Positions 16,794-26,752 of a stretch of DNA of 64,000 nt are shown one piece after another; positions within the stretch are counted from its first letter, which is position 1; each line of letters begins with the position of its first letter. A model generated the notes under the pieces. That model worked only from the letters and a program-made list of their open reading frames with translations. It was not told the DNA's origin and ran no database searches. This DNA is from Pedobacter cryoconitis (lineage in GTDB: Bacteria > Bacteroidota > Bacteroidia > Sphingobacteriales > Sphingobacteriaceae), in contig NZ_JACHCC010000002.1 of the NCBI RefSeq assembly GCF_014207135.1, positions 186,001 to 250,000 on the forward strand. The letters run 5' to 3'. A program made the translations under genes and the position numbers.

Positions 16794-18581
16794 ATGAAGC
16801 ACATACGTAATTTTTGCATAATTGCACACATTGACCACGGTAAAAGTACCCTGGCCGACCGTTTATTGGAATACACGAATACAATCACCCAGCGCGAGTC
16901 ACAGGCTCAGTTACTGGATGATATGGATTTGGAGCGTGAACGGGGTATTACCATTAAAAGTCATGCCATCCAGATGGACTATGTTCAGGATGGACAACCT
17001 TATATATTAAACTTAATTGACACTCCAGGACACGTAGATTTTTCTTACGAAGTATCGCGTTCTATCGCTGCCTGTGAAGGTGCTTTACTCATCGTAGATG
17101 CTTCGCAGGGAATACAGGCCCAAACAATTTCCAATCTTTATCTGGCACTGGAACATGATCTGGAGATCATTCCTATTCTAAATAAAATGGATCTTCCAGG
17201 TGCAATGCCCGAGGAAGTGAAAGATCAGATCATTGAACTGATTGGCTGTAAAAGGGAAGAAATCATCCCGGCTTCTGGTAAAACAGGACAAGGTGTCCAC
17301 GATATTCTGCGTGCAATCGTAGAACGCGTACCTGCACCGGTAGGAAATCCCGATGGTGAATTACAGGCCTTGATTTTTGACTCTGTTTTTGATTCATTCC
17401 GTGGTATCGTTGCTTATTTCAAAGTATTAAACGGAGAAATACGTAAGAAAGATAAAGTAAAGTTTGTAGCTACCGGCAAGGAATATATTGCGGAAGAAGT
17501 AGGTACTTTAAAATTAAAACAATCTCCCAAAGATGTCATTAAAACTGGTGATGTAGGTTATATCATTTCTGGTATAAAAGAAGCCAGAGAAGTAAAGGTA
17601 GGAGATACAATTACGCATAAAGACCGTCCGAGTTTAGAGCCTATTAAAGGATTCGAAGAGGTTAAACCAATGGTATTTGCTGGTATTTATCCGGTGGACA
17701 CAGATGAGTTTGAAGACTTAAGAGAAGCAATGCATAAATTGCAGCTGAACGATGCCTCTATCGTATTTGAACCGGAGTCTTCAGCAGCTTTAGGTTTTGG
17801 TTTCCGTTGCGGATTCCTGGGCATGCTGCATATGGAGATTATCCAGGAGCGTTTAGAGCGTGAATTTGATATGACGGTAATCACTACGGTTCCCAATGTG
17901 TCTTATCAGGCTATGACAACTAAAGGAGAGTTAATTATTGTCAATAACCCTTCTGATCTTCCGGATCCAAGTAAAATGGAGTATGTAGAGGAGCCTTATA
18001 TTAAAGCAAATATCATTACCAAATCCGAATTCGTAGGTCCTGTAATGTCCCTTTGTATTCAGAAACGGGGAATCATCGCCAATCAGTCATATCTGACTTC
18101 TGACCGTGTTGAACTGGTATTTGAAATTCCTATGGGTGAAATCGTATTTGATTTCTATGATCGACTGAAAACAATTTCAAAAGGATATGCTTCTTTTGAT
18201 TATCATCAGATTGGTTATCGTAAGTCTGACCTTGTCAGATTGGATATTCTGCTGAACGCTGAACCGGTTGATGCTTTATCTTCACTGATTCACCGCAGTA
18301 ACTCTTATGATTTTGGAAAACGGATCTGTGAGAAATTAAGAGAATTAATTCCGCGTCAGCAATTCGAAATCATTATTCAGGCTTCTATCGGTGCTAAGAT
18401 CATCGCCAGAGAAACTGTAAAAGCATTACGTAAAGATGTAACTGCCAAATGTTATGGTGGTGATATATCCCGTAAACGTAAACTGTTGGAAAAACAGAAA
18501 AAAGGTAAAAAACGTATGCGCCAGGTAGGTAATGTGGAGATTCCGCAAACTGCATTTATGGCCGTATTGAAATTAGATTAA
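16794..18581 (+). CDS. lepA: Elongation factor 4 (LepA), ribosomal back-translocase GTPase
   Basis: A 595-residue translational GTPase acting on the ribosome. G1 is [15 protein letters not shown], with RERGITI in switch I, DTPGHVDF (G3) and NKMDLPGA (G4). It has EF-G-like domains II, III and V, and lacks domain IV. The LepA-specific C-terminal domain is present ([20 protein letters not shown]). Full length for the family. A -7 box overlaps the spacer behind cutC, so it may have its own promoter, while folD follows after a short gap. Confidence 0.98.
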   Translation: MKHIRNFCIIAHIDHGKSTLADRLLEYTNTITQRESQAQLLDDMDLERERGITIKSHAIQMDYVQDGQPYILNLIDTPGHVDFSYEVSRSIAACEGALLIVDASQGIQAQTISNLYLALEHDLEIIPILNKMDLPGAMPEEVKDQIIELIGCKREEIIPASGKTGQGVHDILRAIVERVPAPVGNPDGELQALIFDSVFDSFRGIVAYFKVLNGEIRKKDKVKFVATGKEYIAEEVGTLKLKQSPKDVIKTGDVGYIISGIKEAREVKVGDTITHKDRPSLEPIKGFEEVKPMVFAGIYPVDTDEFEDLREAMHKLQLNDASIVFEPESSAALGFGFRCGFLGMLHMEIIQERLEREFDMTVITTVPNVSYQAMTTKGELIIVNNPSDLPDPSKMEYVEEPYIKANIITKSEFVGPVMSLCIQKRGIIANQSYLTSDRVELVFEIPMGEIVFDFYDRLKTISKGYASFDYHQIGYRKSDLVRLDILLNAEPVDALSSLIHRSNSYDFGKRICEKLRELIPRQQFEIIIQASIGAKIIARETVKALRKDVTAKCYGGDISRKRKLLEKQKKGKKRMRQVGNVEIPQTAFMAVLKLD

Positions 18582-18606
18582 TTTATACAAAGATATTTTG
18601 TTTGAT

Positions 18607-19488
18607 ATGCAGTTACTGGACGGAAAATTCGCATCTGAAAAGATCAAATTGGAAATAGCAGCTGAAGCAGCTGATTTTTTAGCACAGCATGGACGTAAAC
18701 CTCATTTAATTGCTATTCTGGTAGGTAATGACGGTGGAAGTGAAACTTATGTGGCCAGCAAGATGAAGAACTGTGAAAAAGTCGGTTTCCAGTCTTCGCT
18801 GATCAGATATGGTGTTGAGGTGACTGAAGAAGAATTACTTCTGAAAGTTCGTGAGATCAATAATGATGCTGGTGTGGACGGGCTGATCGTTCAGCTTCCC
18901 TTACCTAAACATATCGATCCGGAGAAAGTTACTGAAGCCATTGATCACCGTAAAGATGTAGATGGTTTTCACCCGATAAACCTTGGCCGTATGGTACGTA
19001 ACCTGCCTTGTTTTATTCCAGCTACACCATATGGTATTTTACTGATGCTAAAGGCTTATGGAATAGATACAGCAGGTAAACATTGTGTGGTTGTAGGACG
19101 CAGCAACATTGTAGGTACTCCGATGAGTATTTTAATGGCACGTAATGCAAATCCTGGAAATTGTACAGTAACATTGACGCACAGCAGGACTACTAATCTG
19201 AAAGAGCTTGTTCTGCAGGCTGATATTATCATAGCTGCTATCGGTAAAAAGAACTTTATTACTGCAGATATGGTTAAACCTGGTGCCATCATTATAGATG
19301 TGGGTATTAACAGAGAGACTTCAGAGAAAACCAAGTCGGGATACAAATTGTATGGGGATGTGGATTTTGAAAATGTTGCTCCACTGGCTTCCTGGATTAC
19401 TCCTGTTCCTGGAGGTGTTGGCCTGATGACCATAGTTGGTTTACTCAGAAATACACTGGCCTCAGCTAAAAAAGAGATTTATTCTTAA
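18607..19488 (+). CDS. folD: Methylenetetrahydrofolate dehydrogenase / cyclohydrolase
   Basis: Bifunctional one-carbon enzyme interconverting 5,10-methylene- and 10-formyl-tetrahydrofolate with NADP. The substrate-site motif [16 protein letters not shown] carries the catalytic lysine. Also seen are QLPLPKHI, and the Rossmann segment [15 protein letters not shown] choose ATG 18607 (MQLLDGKF, 293 aa); the frame can be read from a TTG at 18598, but the family normally starts at the ATG. It follows lepA and ends at a bidirectional terminator shared with the Rieske gene. Confidence 0.96.
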   Translation: MQLLDGKFASEKIKLEIAAEAADFLAQHGRKPHLIAILVGNDGGSETYVASKMKNCEKVGFQSSLIRYGVEVTEEELLLKVREINNDAGVDGLIVQLPLPKHIDPEKVTEAIDHRKDVDGFHPINLGRMVRNLPCFIPATPYGILLMLKAYGIDTAGKHCVVVGRSNIVGTPMSILMARNANPGNCTVTLTHSRTTNLKELVLQADIIIAAIGKKNFITADMVKPGAIIIDVGINRETSEKTKSGYKLYGDVDFENVAPLASWITPVPGGVGLMTIVGLLRNTLASAKKEIYS

Positions 19489-19495
19489 TATACCT

Positions 19496-19529
19496 AAAAG
19501 AGAAGTTATTCATTAGCTTCTCTTTTTTT
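19496..19529. terminator. Bidirectional terminator between folD and the Rieske gene
   Basis: AAAAGAGAAG (19496-19505) pairs with CTTCTCTTTT (19517-19526). A-rich and T-rich flanks allow termination of both convergent genes. Confidence 0.8.
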
Positions 19530-19869
19530 ATTTCCCAAAAAACCGGCTGAACAAACCTCGCTTAAAACCGGCATATAACCCATCCGGCTCCTGTTTCAAC
19601 GGATAAATATAAATATAGTCCCCTTGCCCCTCTGCTCCTCTTCCTGTTGTTAAATCATAAGCATATCTGTGAATCGGACAGATTAATTTTCCATGTTCGC
19701 ACCAACCACCACTGAGTGTTCCTCCTGCATGAGGGCAAGTATTCTGTACCAGATAAAGTTCCTGATGATGCCTTAACAGACACAATTTTTTACCTGCGAT
19801 GTTTATTTGCCTGATAAAATCACCTTCTGGAATTTCCTCTTCAATTTTATACCAGCGTAAATCAGCCAT
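19528..19869 (-). CDS. Rieske [2Fe-2S] ferredoxin-type protein
   Basis: A 113-residue single-domain Rieske protein. Cluster ligands are C45 and H47 (TCPHAG) and C64 and H67 (CPIHRY), with the standard spacing. No signal peptide or membrane helix, so it is probably a soluble electron carrier rather than part of a bc complex. Its partner enzyme is not evident: neighbours are folD (convergent) and queE (divergent). Confidence 0.93.
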   Translation of the reverse strand: MADLRWYKIEEEIPEGDFIRQINIAGKKLCLLRHHQELYLVQNTCPHAGGTLSGGWCEHGKLICPIHRYAYDLTTGRGAEGQGDYIYIYPLKQEPDGLYAGFKRGLFSRFFGK

Positions 19870-19948
19870 TGACTACTTGCTTATTCATAGATTAGTCATT
19901 TAAATAAGGTCAATATACATATATTCCCATTTTCCTGCCATATTTATT

Positions 19949-19956
19949 TAACTTTG
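19949..19956 (+). promoter_or_regulatory. Promoter -7 box of queE
   Basis: TAACTTTG matches TAnnTTTG exactly and ends 11 nt before the queE ATG. Confidence 0.5.
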
Positions 19957-19967
19957 CCATTTAAGAT

Positions 19968-20591
19968 ATGGCACACAATATTCCAGCAGACGGCACAATG
20001 CTTCCATTAATGGAAGAGTTTTACACTATACAAGGTGAAGGTTTTAACACAGGCAAAGCTGCCTATTTTATTCGTCTTGGAGGTTGCGATGTAGGTTGTC
20101 ACTGGTGTGATGTGAAGGAAAGCTGGGATGCTGAACTTCACCCGTTAACTTCAGCAGATTCGATTGCTGAAAAAGCTGACACATTTCCGGGTAAGGCTGT
20201 TGTAATTACTGGTGGTGAGCCTTTGATTTATAACATGGATTACCTCACTAAAAAACTGCAGGAAAAAAATATTCTGACTTTTATTGAAACCTCCGGGGCT
20301 TATCCCTTGTCAGGAAGCTGGGACTGGATTTGTCTTTCTCCAAAGAAATTCAAAGCTCCCCGTCCTGATATTACCCCATTTGCCAATGAACTGAAAGTCA
20401 TCGTTTTTAATAAAAGTGACTTTGAATGGGCGGAGAAATATGCAGAAACAGTATCTCCTTCCTGCAAACTTTATTTACAGCCGGAATGGTCCAAATCAAA
20501 AGAAATCACACCAATGATCATTGACTATGTGATGGCTAACCCTAAATGGGAAATTTCGTTACAAACACATAAATACCTGAACATACCATAG
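19968..20591 (+). CDS. queE: 7-carboxy-7-deazaguanine synthase
   Basis: Radical SAM enzyme of queuosine/7-deazapurine biosynthesis, converting 6-carboxytetrahydropterin to 7-carboxy-7-deazaguanine. The FYTIQGEGFNTGKAAYF segment precedes the [4Fe-4S] motif C40-xxx-C44-xx-C47; TGGEPL is the SAM-contact motif. 207 residues, normal for the compact Bacteroidota form. Other que genes are not in the window. A stem-loop terminator follows the stop. Confidence 0.96.
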   Translation: MAHNIPADGTMLPLMEEFYTIQGEGFNTGKAAYFIRLGGCDVGCHWCDVKESWDAELHPLTSADSIAEKADTFPGKAVVITGGEPLIYNMDYLTKKLQEKNILTFIETSGAYPLSGSWDWICLSPKKFKAPRPDITPFANELKVIVFNKSDFEWAEKYAETVSPSCKLYLQPEWSKSKEITPMIIDYVMANPKWEISLQTHKYLNIP

Positions 20592-20621
20592 TAGATTTTA
20601 TACAGGTCTCCTGATTTTAAC

Positions 20622-20658
20622 AAAACAGCAATATCTTCAAAAGGTATTGCTGTTTTTT
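20622..20658 (+). terminator. Intrinsic terminator after queE
   Basis: AAAACAGCAATA (20622-20633) pairs with TATTGCTGTTTT (20645-20656) across an 11-nt loop, followed by T residues. Confidence 0.85.
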
Positions 20659-20712
20659 GTTTAAGTTTATCGTGTCGGTTTTGCTGACCTGCATCATGAG
20701 ATCATATAACCT

Positions 20713-22611
20713 ATGAAGAAAATATTACTCTTGCTCATTTGTCTGTTCAATTGTTTTCTGGTACAGGCACAGGAATCTACGGTTAAAAAAGCGCAGCAGA
20801 ATTTTGACTCTGCACAGAAATTAATGTTAAACCGGGATTATGACGGTGCCGCTAAATTGCTGGAGGATGCTGTTGCAGCTGATCCTTCTTTTCAGTTTGC
20901 CTTTATTCAACTGGCAGATGTCTACAAATTTAAAAAATCATTTGAGCAGGCAAAAAACAACTACCTGAAGGCAATAGCTATTACAAACCCTGCTCCCGAA
21001 GCCAGGGTCTATTATTCGCTGGCAGAGACCGAATTAAATACTGGGGATTACGAAAACGCCAGAAAACATTTCGTTGTTTTTAAGGATGGGTATAAAGGTA
21101 AAGAGCAATTGATGATCCAGAAGGCAAGAAAATATATTCTGGATTGTGATTTTGCTATGATTGCCATAAAACATCCTGAAAAGTATGAACCGCGTAACCT
21201 TGGACCTGCGATTAATACAAAGGACAGAGAATATCTGCCCACATTAACAGCAGATGGCTCAACTCTTATTTTTAGTCGTACAGTTGACGGAAATGAGGAT
21301 TTTTATGTCTCTCATAAGGTAAATAAAGAATGGAGAACAGCAGTGCCCTTAAGTGATAAGATTAACACCAGATTTAATGAGGGGGCACAATCAATTTCAC
21401 CGGATGGTATGTATTTATTTTTCACCGGATGCAATCGTGAGGATGGATTTGGAAGCTGCGATTTATACGTAAGTCATAAAAATGGAAATGCATGGGACAC
21501 GCCCTTCAATCTGGGTGCTGTAGTGAATTCTTCTTCCTGGGACTCTCAGCCTGCTATAAGCCCGGATGGAAGTACTTTGTATTTTGTGAGTAACCGGCCA
21601 GGCGGAATTGGTGGTTATGATATCTGGAAAACCACTTTAAATAGTGAAGGAGAATGGAGTAAACCCGAAAATCTGGGGCCTGAAATCAATACCATTTATG
21701 ATGAAAACACACCATTTGTTCATCCTGATGGCAAAACGCTGTACTTTTCTTCAAATGGCTGGCCCGGAATGGGAAATATGGATATTTTTTATAGCCGTGC
21801 CCAGCCTGATGGAAAATGGGGAAAACCTGTGAATATAGGTTATCCTATTAATACTTTTAATGAAGAAACCGGCCTCATGGTAAGCCCTGACGGAACCGAG
21901 GGTTTATTTTCCTCGGCACTGAAGGGTGGCTTTGGAGATATGGATATTTATAGTTTCAAAATGCCCGAATCAGCCCGTCCCCTACCTATTACCTATGTAA
22001 AAGGAATTGTCAGGGATAAAGAGACACGAAATTTTCTGGAAGCCAGAGTGCAGGTAGTGAATCTAAAAACTAAGGAGACAAAATTTAATGATTACACATC
22101 AGCTTCTACGGGAGAATTTCTAGCTGTTATGCCAATGGGTAGTACTTATGCTTTTAATGCAGTAGCGGATGGTTATCTGTTCTATTCTGATAATTTTGTA
22201 CTGAACCAGACAAAAGCCGGACAGCCCTATACACTGGAAATTTATCTCGAGAAACTAAAACCTGGTGCCAATATGATCTTAAGGAACATATTTTTCGACA
22301 CAAACAAATACGAATTACTACCCCCATCAATTACCGAGCTGACTAATCTGCTGCAATTATTACAAGCCAGCAAAACTGTCAGTATCGAAATTCAGGGGCA
22401 TACGGATAACGAGGGCAATGCAGAAGCCAACCAGACCTTATCACTGCAACGAGCTAAAGCGGTATATGATTATCTGATTGCAAACCAGATTAACCCGGAT
22501 CGTCTGACTTTTAAAGGATTTGGTGCCACAAAACCAATTGCGTCCAATGATACAACGGATGGCCGTCAGCAAAACCGCAGAACATCATTTATCATTACCA
22601 GTGTCCGGTAA
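20713..22611 (+). CDS. TPR-PD40-OmpA family outer membrane-associated protein
   Basis: A 632-residue exported protein. It has a signal peptide (about residues 1-19, ending VQAQ), TPR-like helices to about residue 150, and a block of PD40/WD40-like beta-propeller repeats (residues 165-420, recurring SPDG-x-LYF and GxxDIW signatures). A carboxypeptidase-regulatory-like beta domain follows (about 430-510). The C-terminal OmpA domain (about 515-632) has the peptidoglycan-binding IEIQGHTDNEGN and LSLQRAKAVYDYL motifs. This layout is common in Bacteroidota envelope proteins related to PorE. It probably links outer-membrane machinery to peptidoglycan; the partner is unknown. Confidence 0.9.
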   Translation: MKKILLLLICLFNCFLVQAQESTVKKAQQNFDSAQKLMLNRDYDGAAKLLEDAVAADPSFQFAFIQLADVYKFKKSFEQAKNNYLKAIAITNPAPEARVYYSLAETELNTGDYENARKHFVVFKDGYKGKEQLMIQKARKYILDCDFAMIAIKHPEKYEPRNLGPAINTKDREYLPTLTADGSTLIFSRTVDGNEDFYVSHKVNKEWRTAVPLSDKINTRFNEGAQSISPDGMYLFFTGCNREDGFGSCDLYVSHKNGNAWDTPFNLGAVVNSSSWDSQPAISPDGSTLYFVSNRPGGIGGYDIWKTTLNSEGEWSKPENLGPEINTIYDENTPFVHPDGKTLYFSSNGWPGMGNMDIFYSRAQPDGKWGKPVNIGYPINTFNEETGLMVSPDGTEGLFSSALKGGFGDMDIYSFKMPESARPLPITYVKGIVRDKETRNFLEARVQVVNLKTKETKFNDYTSASTGEFLAVMPMGSTYAFNAVADGYLFYSDNFVLNQTKAGQPYTLEIYLEKLKPGANMILRNIFFDTNKYELLPPSITELTNLLQLLQASKTVSIEIQGHTDNEGNAEANQTLSLQRAKAVYDYLIANQINPDRLTFKGFGATKPIASNDTTDGRQQNRRTSFIITSVR

Positions 22612-22630
22612 GAATAAAATTACGGATACA

Positions 22631-22664
22631 AAAAAGGCTTATATCAAATGATATAAGCCTTTTT
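22631..22664. terminator. Bidirectional terminator between the OmpA-family gene and kdsA
   Basis: A perfect 15-bp inverted repeat (22631-22645 and 22650-22664) around an AAAT loop, with A5 and T5 at the outer ends. It lies between convergent genes. Confidence 0.92.
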
Positions 22665-22681
22665 ATAATTTGATCGGGATA

Positions 22682-23497
22682 CTAAATTACAGCTTTCCTG
22701 ATTTTGATCAGCTTAACGAGTAATTGCTCCAATAAATCCAGATGAAGCATATTGGCACCATCAGATTTTGCATGGGCCGGATCCGGATGGGTTTCGATAA
22801 ACAAACCATCTGCACCAACAGCAATTGCTGCTTTAGCGATAGTTTCAATCAGCTCAGGTTTACCACCCGTAACACCAGAACTTTGGTTCGGCTGCTGTAA
22901 CGAATGTGTAACATCCATCACTACAGGCACACCAAAACTCTTCATCTCAGGCAGACCCCGGTAATCCACAATCAGGTCCTGATAACCAAAAGTATTTCCT
23001 CTGTCTGTCAGTATTACTCTTTTATTACCAGCTTCATAAATTTTATCAACTGCAAATCTCATTGATCCGGCTGAAAGAAACTGGCCTTTTTTAACGTTAA
23101 CAACTTTTCCTGTATGCGCAGCAGCAATCAGCAGGTCTGTCTGTCTGCATAAGAATGCAGGGATCTGCAGTACATCCACATAAGCTGCAGCCATTGCTGC
23201 TTCAGCACTTTCATGAATATCAGTTACCGTTGGCACACCAAACGTTTTACCTACTTTCTCTAAGATTTTAAGTGCTTTCTCGTCTCCGATACCTGTAAAA
23301 GAATCGCCTTTAGAGCGATTTGCTTTTCTGTAGGATCCTTTAAAAATAAAAGGAATCTCCAGCTGATCGGTAAGCGTTACAATCCGTTCCGCAATTCTCA
23401 TTGCGATTTCTTCTCCTTCAATTGCACAAGGACCGGCCATCAGAAAAAAATTGCCGGAAGTAGTATGTTTTAATTTATCTAATTCAAAATTGACCAT
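22682..23497 (-). CDS. kdsA: 3-deoxy-8-phosphooctulonate (Kdo-8-P) synthase
   Basis: Condenses arabinose-5-phosphate with phosphoenolpyruvate to Kdo-8-phosphate for lipid A-core assembly. The 271-residue TIM barrel shows the family motifs FLMAGPCAIE, FKGSYRKANRSKGDSF, and DVTHSLQQPN. It starts 8 nt after recQ on the same strand, so the two are probably co-transcribed. Its substrate producer, kdsD, is encoded divergently on the other side of recQ. Confidence 0.97.
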   Translation of the reverse strand: MVNFELDKLKHTTSGNFFLMAGPCAIEGEEIAMRIAERIVTLTDQLEIPFIFKGSYRKANRSKGDSFTGIGDEKALKILEKVGKTFGVPTVTDIHESAEAAMAAAYVDVLQIPAFLCRQTDLLIAAAHTGKVVNVKKGQFLSAGSMRFAVDKIYEAGNKRVILTDRGNTFGYQDLIVDYRGLPEMKSFGVPVVMDVTHSLQQPNQSSGVTGGKPELIETIAKAAIAVGADGLFIETHPDPAHAKSDGANMLHLDLLEQLLVKLIKIRKAVI

Positions 23498-23505
23498 GCT
23501 TAAGC

Positions 23506-25695
23506 TTAGTTTCCAAGTTCTGACATGAACTTAATTCTCATTAATTGTATCTCTTCGCGCGTATAATCTGTCTCGCCTAAGTCCTTCAAAGCTTCGTCTA
23601 TAGAATCATTTTCAGCCGCACGGAAGTAATCAAATACTTCATCCTGGCGATCGTCATCCAACATCTCATCAACAAAATAATTCAGGTTAAGCTTAGTACC
23701 GGAGTTTACAATCGCTTCAATCTCTTTCAGAATCTCTGTATAAGTAATTCCTTTTGATTTTGCAATGTCTTCCAGGCCAATCTGTCTGTCTACATTTTGT
23801 ATGATAGAAACCTTTAACTGCGATTTATTAGCCTGTGTTTTAATAATCAGGTCTATAGGACGCTCTATATCATTGTCTGTCACATATTTTTTGATCAGCT
23901 CAATGAATGGAGTACCAAATTTCATTGCCTTACCATTCCCCACGCCGGAGATCTGTTTCAGCTCATCCATTGCAATCGGATAGTGGGTACACATCTCTTC
24001 AAGTGACGGATCCTGGAAAACTACAAACGGAGGAACATTCTTCTGTTTCGCAATCTTTTTTCTCAGGTCTTTTAACAACTGTAATAACTGTGTATCCAGT
24101 GTTCCGCTACCATGTTTAACATCGTCCTCATCATCATCAGCCGAGCTGTCAATAGGTACATTCAGAATGAATTTAAGACTGTAAGGGTTTTTCAGGAATT
24201 CGTTCCCGGAATTGGTTAACCGGAGCAAACCATAGTTATCAATGTCTTTTGACAGGAAATTATTCAGTACCGCCTGCCGCATTAATGATTTCCAGAGAAT
24301 CTCTCCTTCTACCTTACCTAATCCAAATTCCTGGAGTTTACTGTGCTCATAAGCGATAGTCTGTGCTGTCTCCATACCCAGTAAAACGCAAAGGATATGT
24401 GCATCATCAAATTTCTCACCGGTATGTTTGATCAGGTTTAATGCAACCCTCAGTGGCTCTTCAGCATCGAAATAACTTTTAGGCTTCTTACAGTTGTCAC
24501 ACATACAGTTACAACCTGTCTCATTGAAGTTTTCACCAAAATAATGCAGGATCTGCTTTCTGCGGCATACGCCCGATTCAGCATAATCAATGACCTCCTT
24601 TAAGATTTGCGTACCAATTTCACGTTCTGCTACCGGCTTGTCTTTCATAAACTTAGCCAGCTTATCTACATCTTTCTGTGCGTAGAAAGCGATACAAACC
24701 CCTTCACCGCCATCACGTCCGGCCCTGCCAGTTTCCTGATAGTAACCTTCCATACTTTTAGGTATATCGTGGTGGATGACAAAACGAACATCAGGTTTAT
24801 CAATACCCATTCCGAAAGCTATAGTAGCCACAATGACTTCTACATCTTCCATCAGGAATTTATCTTGTGTATCTGCCCTTACTTTAGGCTCCAGACCGGC
24901 ATGATAAGGTAAAGCCTTAATTCCATTCAGGTTTAAGGCTTCAGCAACTTCTTCTACCTTTTTCCTGCTGAGACAATAAATAATACCCGATTTACCGGTA
25001 TTGTACTTAATGTACCTGATCATTTCTTTGATCACATCCCTTTTAGGACGGATCTCATAAAATAAGTTGGGCCTGTTAAACGAGGACTTAAACAAGGTAG
25101 CATCAGCCATCTGCAGATTCTTAATAATATCCTGCTGTACTTTTGGTGTTGCCGTTGCAGTCAGTGCAATAATTGGGATTTCTGGTCCCAGGCCGCTAAT
25201 CACCTGGCGAATCCTCCGGTACTCCGGACGAAAATCATGTCCCCATTCTGAAATACAATGGGCTTCATCAACCGCAACAAAAGAGATAGTAATAAGCTTC
25301 AGAAATTCAATATTATCCGCTTTGGATAATGATTCCGGTGCTACATATAATAATTTAGTCTGACCACTTAACAAATCATTTTTTACCTGTGTAATTTCGG
25401 ATTTATTTAAAGAAGAATTCAAAAAGTGAGCAATACTGTCACTTCCCCCAAAAGCTCTGAGCTGATCCACCTGATTTTTCATCAGTGCAATAAGCGGCGA
25501 GATCACGATAGCAGTACCCTCTGACATCAGAGCCGGTAATTGATAACAAATGGATTTCCCCCCACCTGTAGGCATAATTACGAAGGTGTTTTTTCGTTCA
25601 AGAACATTGGTAATAATTGATTCCTGATCCCCCTTAAAATTGTCGAAACCAAAAAAGGTTTGTAAGTTGTCAAACAACGACTTTTTCACATCCAT
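23506..25695 (-). CDS. recQ: ATP-dependent DNA helicase RecQ
   Basis: A 729-residue 3'-5' superfamily 2 helicase of recombination and fork repair. Walker A is MPTGGGKSICYQLP, the DEAH box is DEAHCISEWGHDFRPEY, and motif VI is YYQETGRAGRDG. The RQC zinc site is at CRRKQILHYFGE followed by CNCMCDNC. An HRDC domain occupies about residues 520-605 (PPFVVFQDPSLEEM). A C-terminal extension of about 110 residues beyond HRDC is typical of Bacteroidota RecQ. kdsA follows 8 nt downstream. Confidence 0.97.
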   Translation of the reverse strand: MDVKKSLFDNLQTFFGFDNFKGDQESIITNVLERKNTFVIMPTGGGKSICYQLPALMSEGTAIVISPLIALMKNQVDQLRAFGGSDSIAHFLNSSLNKSEITQVKNDLLSGQTKLLYVAPESLSKADNIEFLKLITISFVAVDEAHCISEWGHDFRPEYRRIRQVISGLGPEIPIIALTATATPKVQQDIIKNLQMADATLFKSSFNRPNLFYEIRPKRDVIKEMIRYIKYNTGKSGIIYCLSRKKVEEVAEALNLNGIKALPYHAGLEPKVRADTQDKFLMEDVEVIVATIAFGMGIDKPDVRFVIHHDIPKSMEGYYQETGRAGRDGGEGVCIAFYAQKDVDKLAKFMKDKPVAEREIGTQILKEVIDYAESGVCRRKQILHYFGENFNETGCNCMCDNCKKPKSYFDAEEPLRVALNLIKHTGEKFDDAHILCVLLGMETAQTIAYEHSKLQEFGLGKVEGEILWKSLMRQAVLNNFLSKDIDNYGLLRLTNSGNEFLKNPYSLKFILNVPIDSSADDDEDDVKHGSGTLDTQLLQLLKDLRKKIAKQKNVPPFVVFQDPSLEEMCTHYPIAMDELKQISGVGNGKAMKFGTPFIELIKKYVTDNDIERPIDLIIKTQANKSQLKVSIIQNVDRQIGLEDIAKSKGITYTEILKEIEAIVNSGTKLNLNYFVDEMLDDDRQDEVFDYFRAAENDSIDEALKDLGETDYTREEIQLMRIKFMSELGN

Positions 25696-25739
25696 TTTGT
25701 GTATAAAATATTCAGTGCTATTTTTGATTCAAAATAACA

Positions 25740-25747
25740 TAATTTTG
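25740..25747 (+). promoter_or_regulatory. Promoter -7 box of kdsD
   Basis: TAATTTTG matches TAnnTTTG exactly, ending 36 nt before the TTG start proposed for kdsD. Because it lies inside the longer possible reading frame, it argues against the upstream starts. Confidence 0.5.
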
Positions 25748-25783
25748 CACCAATTAAAGCATCAATATACTAAATATTTCTCT

Positions 25784-26749
25784 TTGAAAAGTAAAAAATC
25801 TATTATCACGGCGGGGATCAACACTTTACAAGCGGAAGCACAGGCTATACTTGGTCTTGTAAATCATATAAATGATGATTTTATAGCCGTTGTTGAGCAT
25901 ATTATCGCTGGAAACGGCCGTGTTATTGTCACTGGAATCGGCAAAAGCGCCATTATTGCGCAGAAAATTGTCGCAACTTTGAATTCTACAGGCACCCCTT
26001 CGAGTTATATGCATGCTTCGGATGCGGTACACGGAGACCTCGGAATGATACAGAAAAACGATATTGTAATCTGTATTTCCAAGAGCGGCAATACACCTGA
26101 AATCAAAGTCCTCACTCCTTTACTCAAGCGATCCGGAACACTGTTAATCGGAATGGTAGGCCAACTGGACTCTGAGCTCTCCAGACAGGCTGATCTGATC
26201 CTGAATACTACAGTTGAAAAAGAGGCATGCCCAAATAACCTGGCCCCAACCACAAGTACGACAGCACAACTTGCGATGGGTGATGCGCTGGCAGTCAGTC
26301 TCCTTCTTGCCAGAGAATTCAGTGCTGATGATTTTGCCCGTTTTCATCCGGGTGGGTCCTTAGGAAAAAAATTATACCTTAAAGTTTCTGAACTGGCAGA
26401 GCGTAATGCTAAACCCAGTGTTTTAGCAGGCGCCAGTGTAAAGGATGCGATTGTTTCCATAAGTAAAAACCGTTTGGGTGCTGTTGCTGTTGTTGAAGGT
26501 AACCGGATTAAGGGAGTGATCACTGACGGAGATATCAGAAGGATGCTGGAAAAATATTCCGACCTTACTGGCCTTACAGCCGGAGATATTATGAACAATA
26601 ACCCTAAAACAATAGATAAAGATACTTTGGCAGTAACCGCATTCGAGCTGATCAGACAATCAAATATTACACAATTATTAGTTACAGATGCAAATGGTTA
26701 TTTTGGTATTGTACATTTGCACGATCTTCTCAATGAAGGTTTATTATAA
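25784..26749 (+). CDS. kdsD: Arabinose-5-phosphate isomerase (KpsF/GutQ family)
   Basis: Isomerises ribulose-5-phosphate to arabinose-5-phosphate, the first committed Kdo step. It has an N-terminal SIS domain (VTGIGKSAIIAQKIVATLNS; ISKSGNTPEI) and two C-terminal CBS domains. The frame is open back to 25640, but that extension would overlap the recQ start on the other strand and run through the promoter. I take the TTG at 25784 (KSKKSIITAGINTLQ), giving 321 residues, close to the E. coli enzyme (328). No ATG is available there, so a TTG start is inferred. It ends 3 nt before manC. Confidence 0.92.
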   Translation: MKSKKSIITAGINTLQAEAQAILGLVNHINDDFIAVVEHIIAGNGRVIVTGIGKSAIIAQKIVATLNSTGTPSSYMHASDAVHGDLGMIQKNDIVICISKSGNTPEIKVLTPLLKRSGTLLIGMVGQLDSELSRQADLILNTTVEKEACPNNLAPTTSTTAQLAMGDALAVSLLLAREFSADDFARFHPGGSLGKKLYLKVSELAERNAKPSVLAGASVKDAIVSISKNRLGAVAVVEGNRIKGVITDGDIRRMLEKYSDLTGLTAGDIMNNNPKTIDKDTLAVTAFELIRQSNITQLLVTDANGYFGIVHLHDLLNEGLL

Positions 26750-26752
26750 AAT

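Noticed and set aside
25640..25783. 47-residue N-terminal extension of kdsD
   Set aside because: It overlaps the recQ start on the other strand and would run across the TAnnTTTG box; the family length fits the TTG start at 25784.
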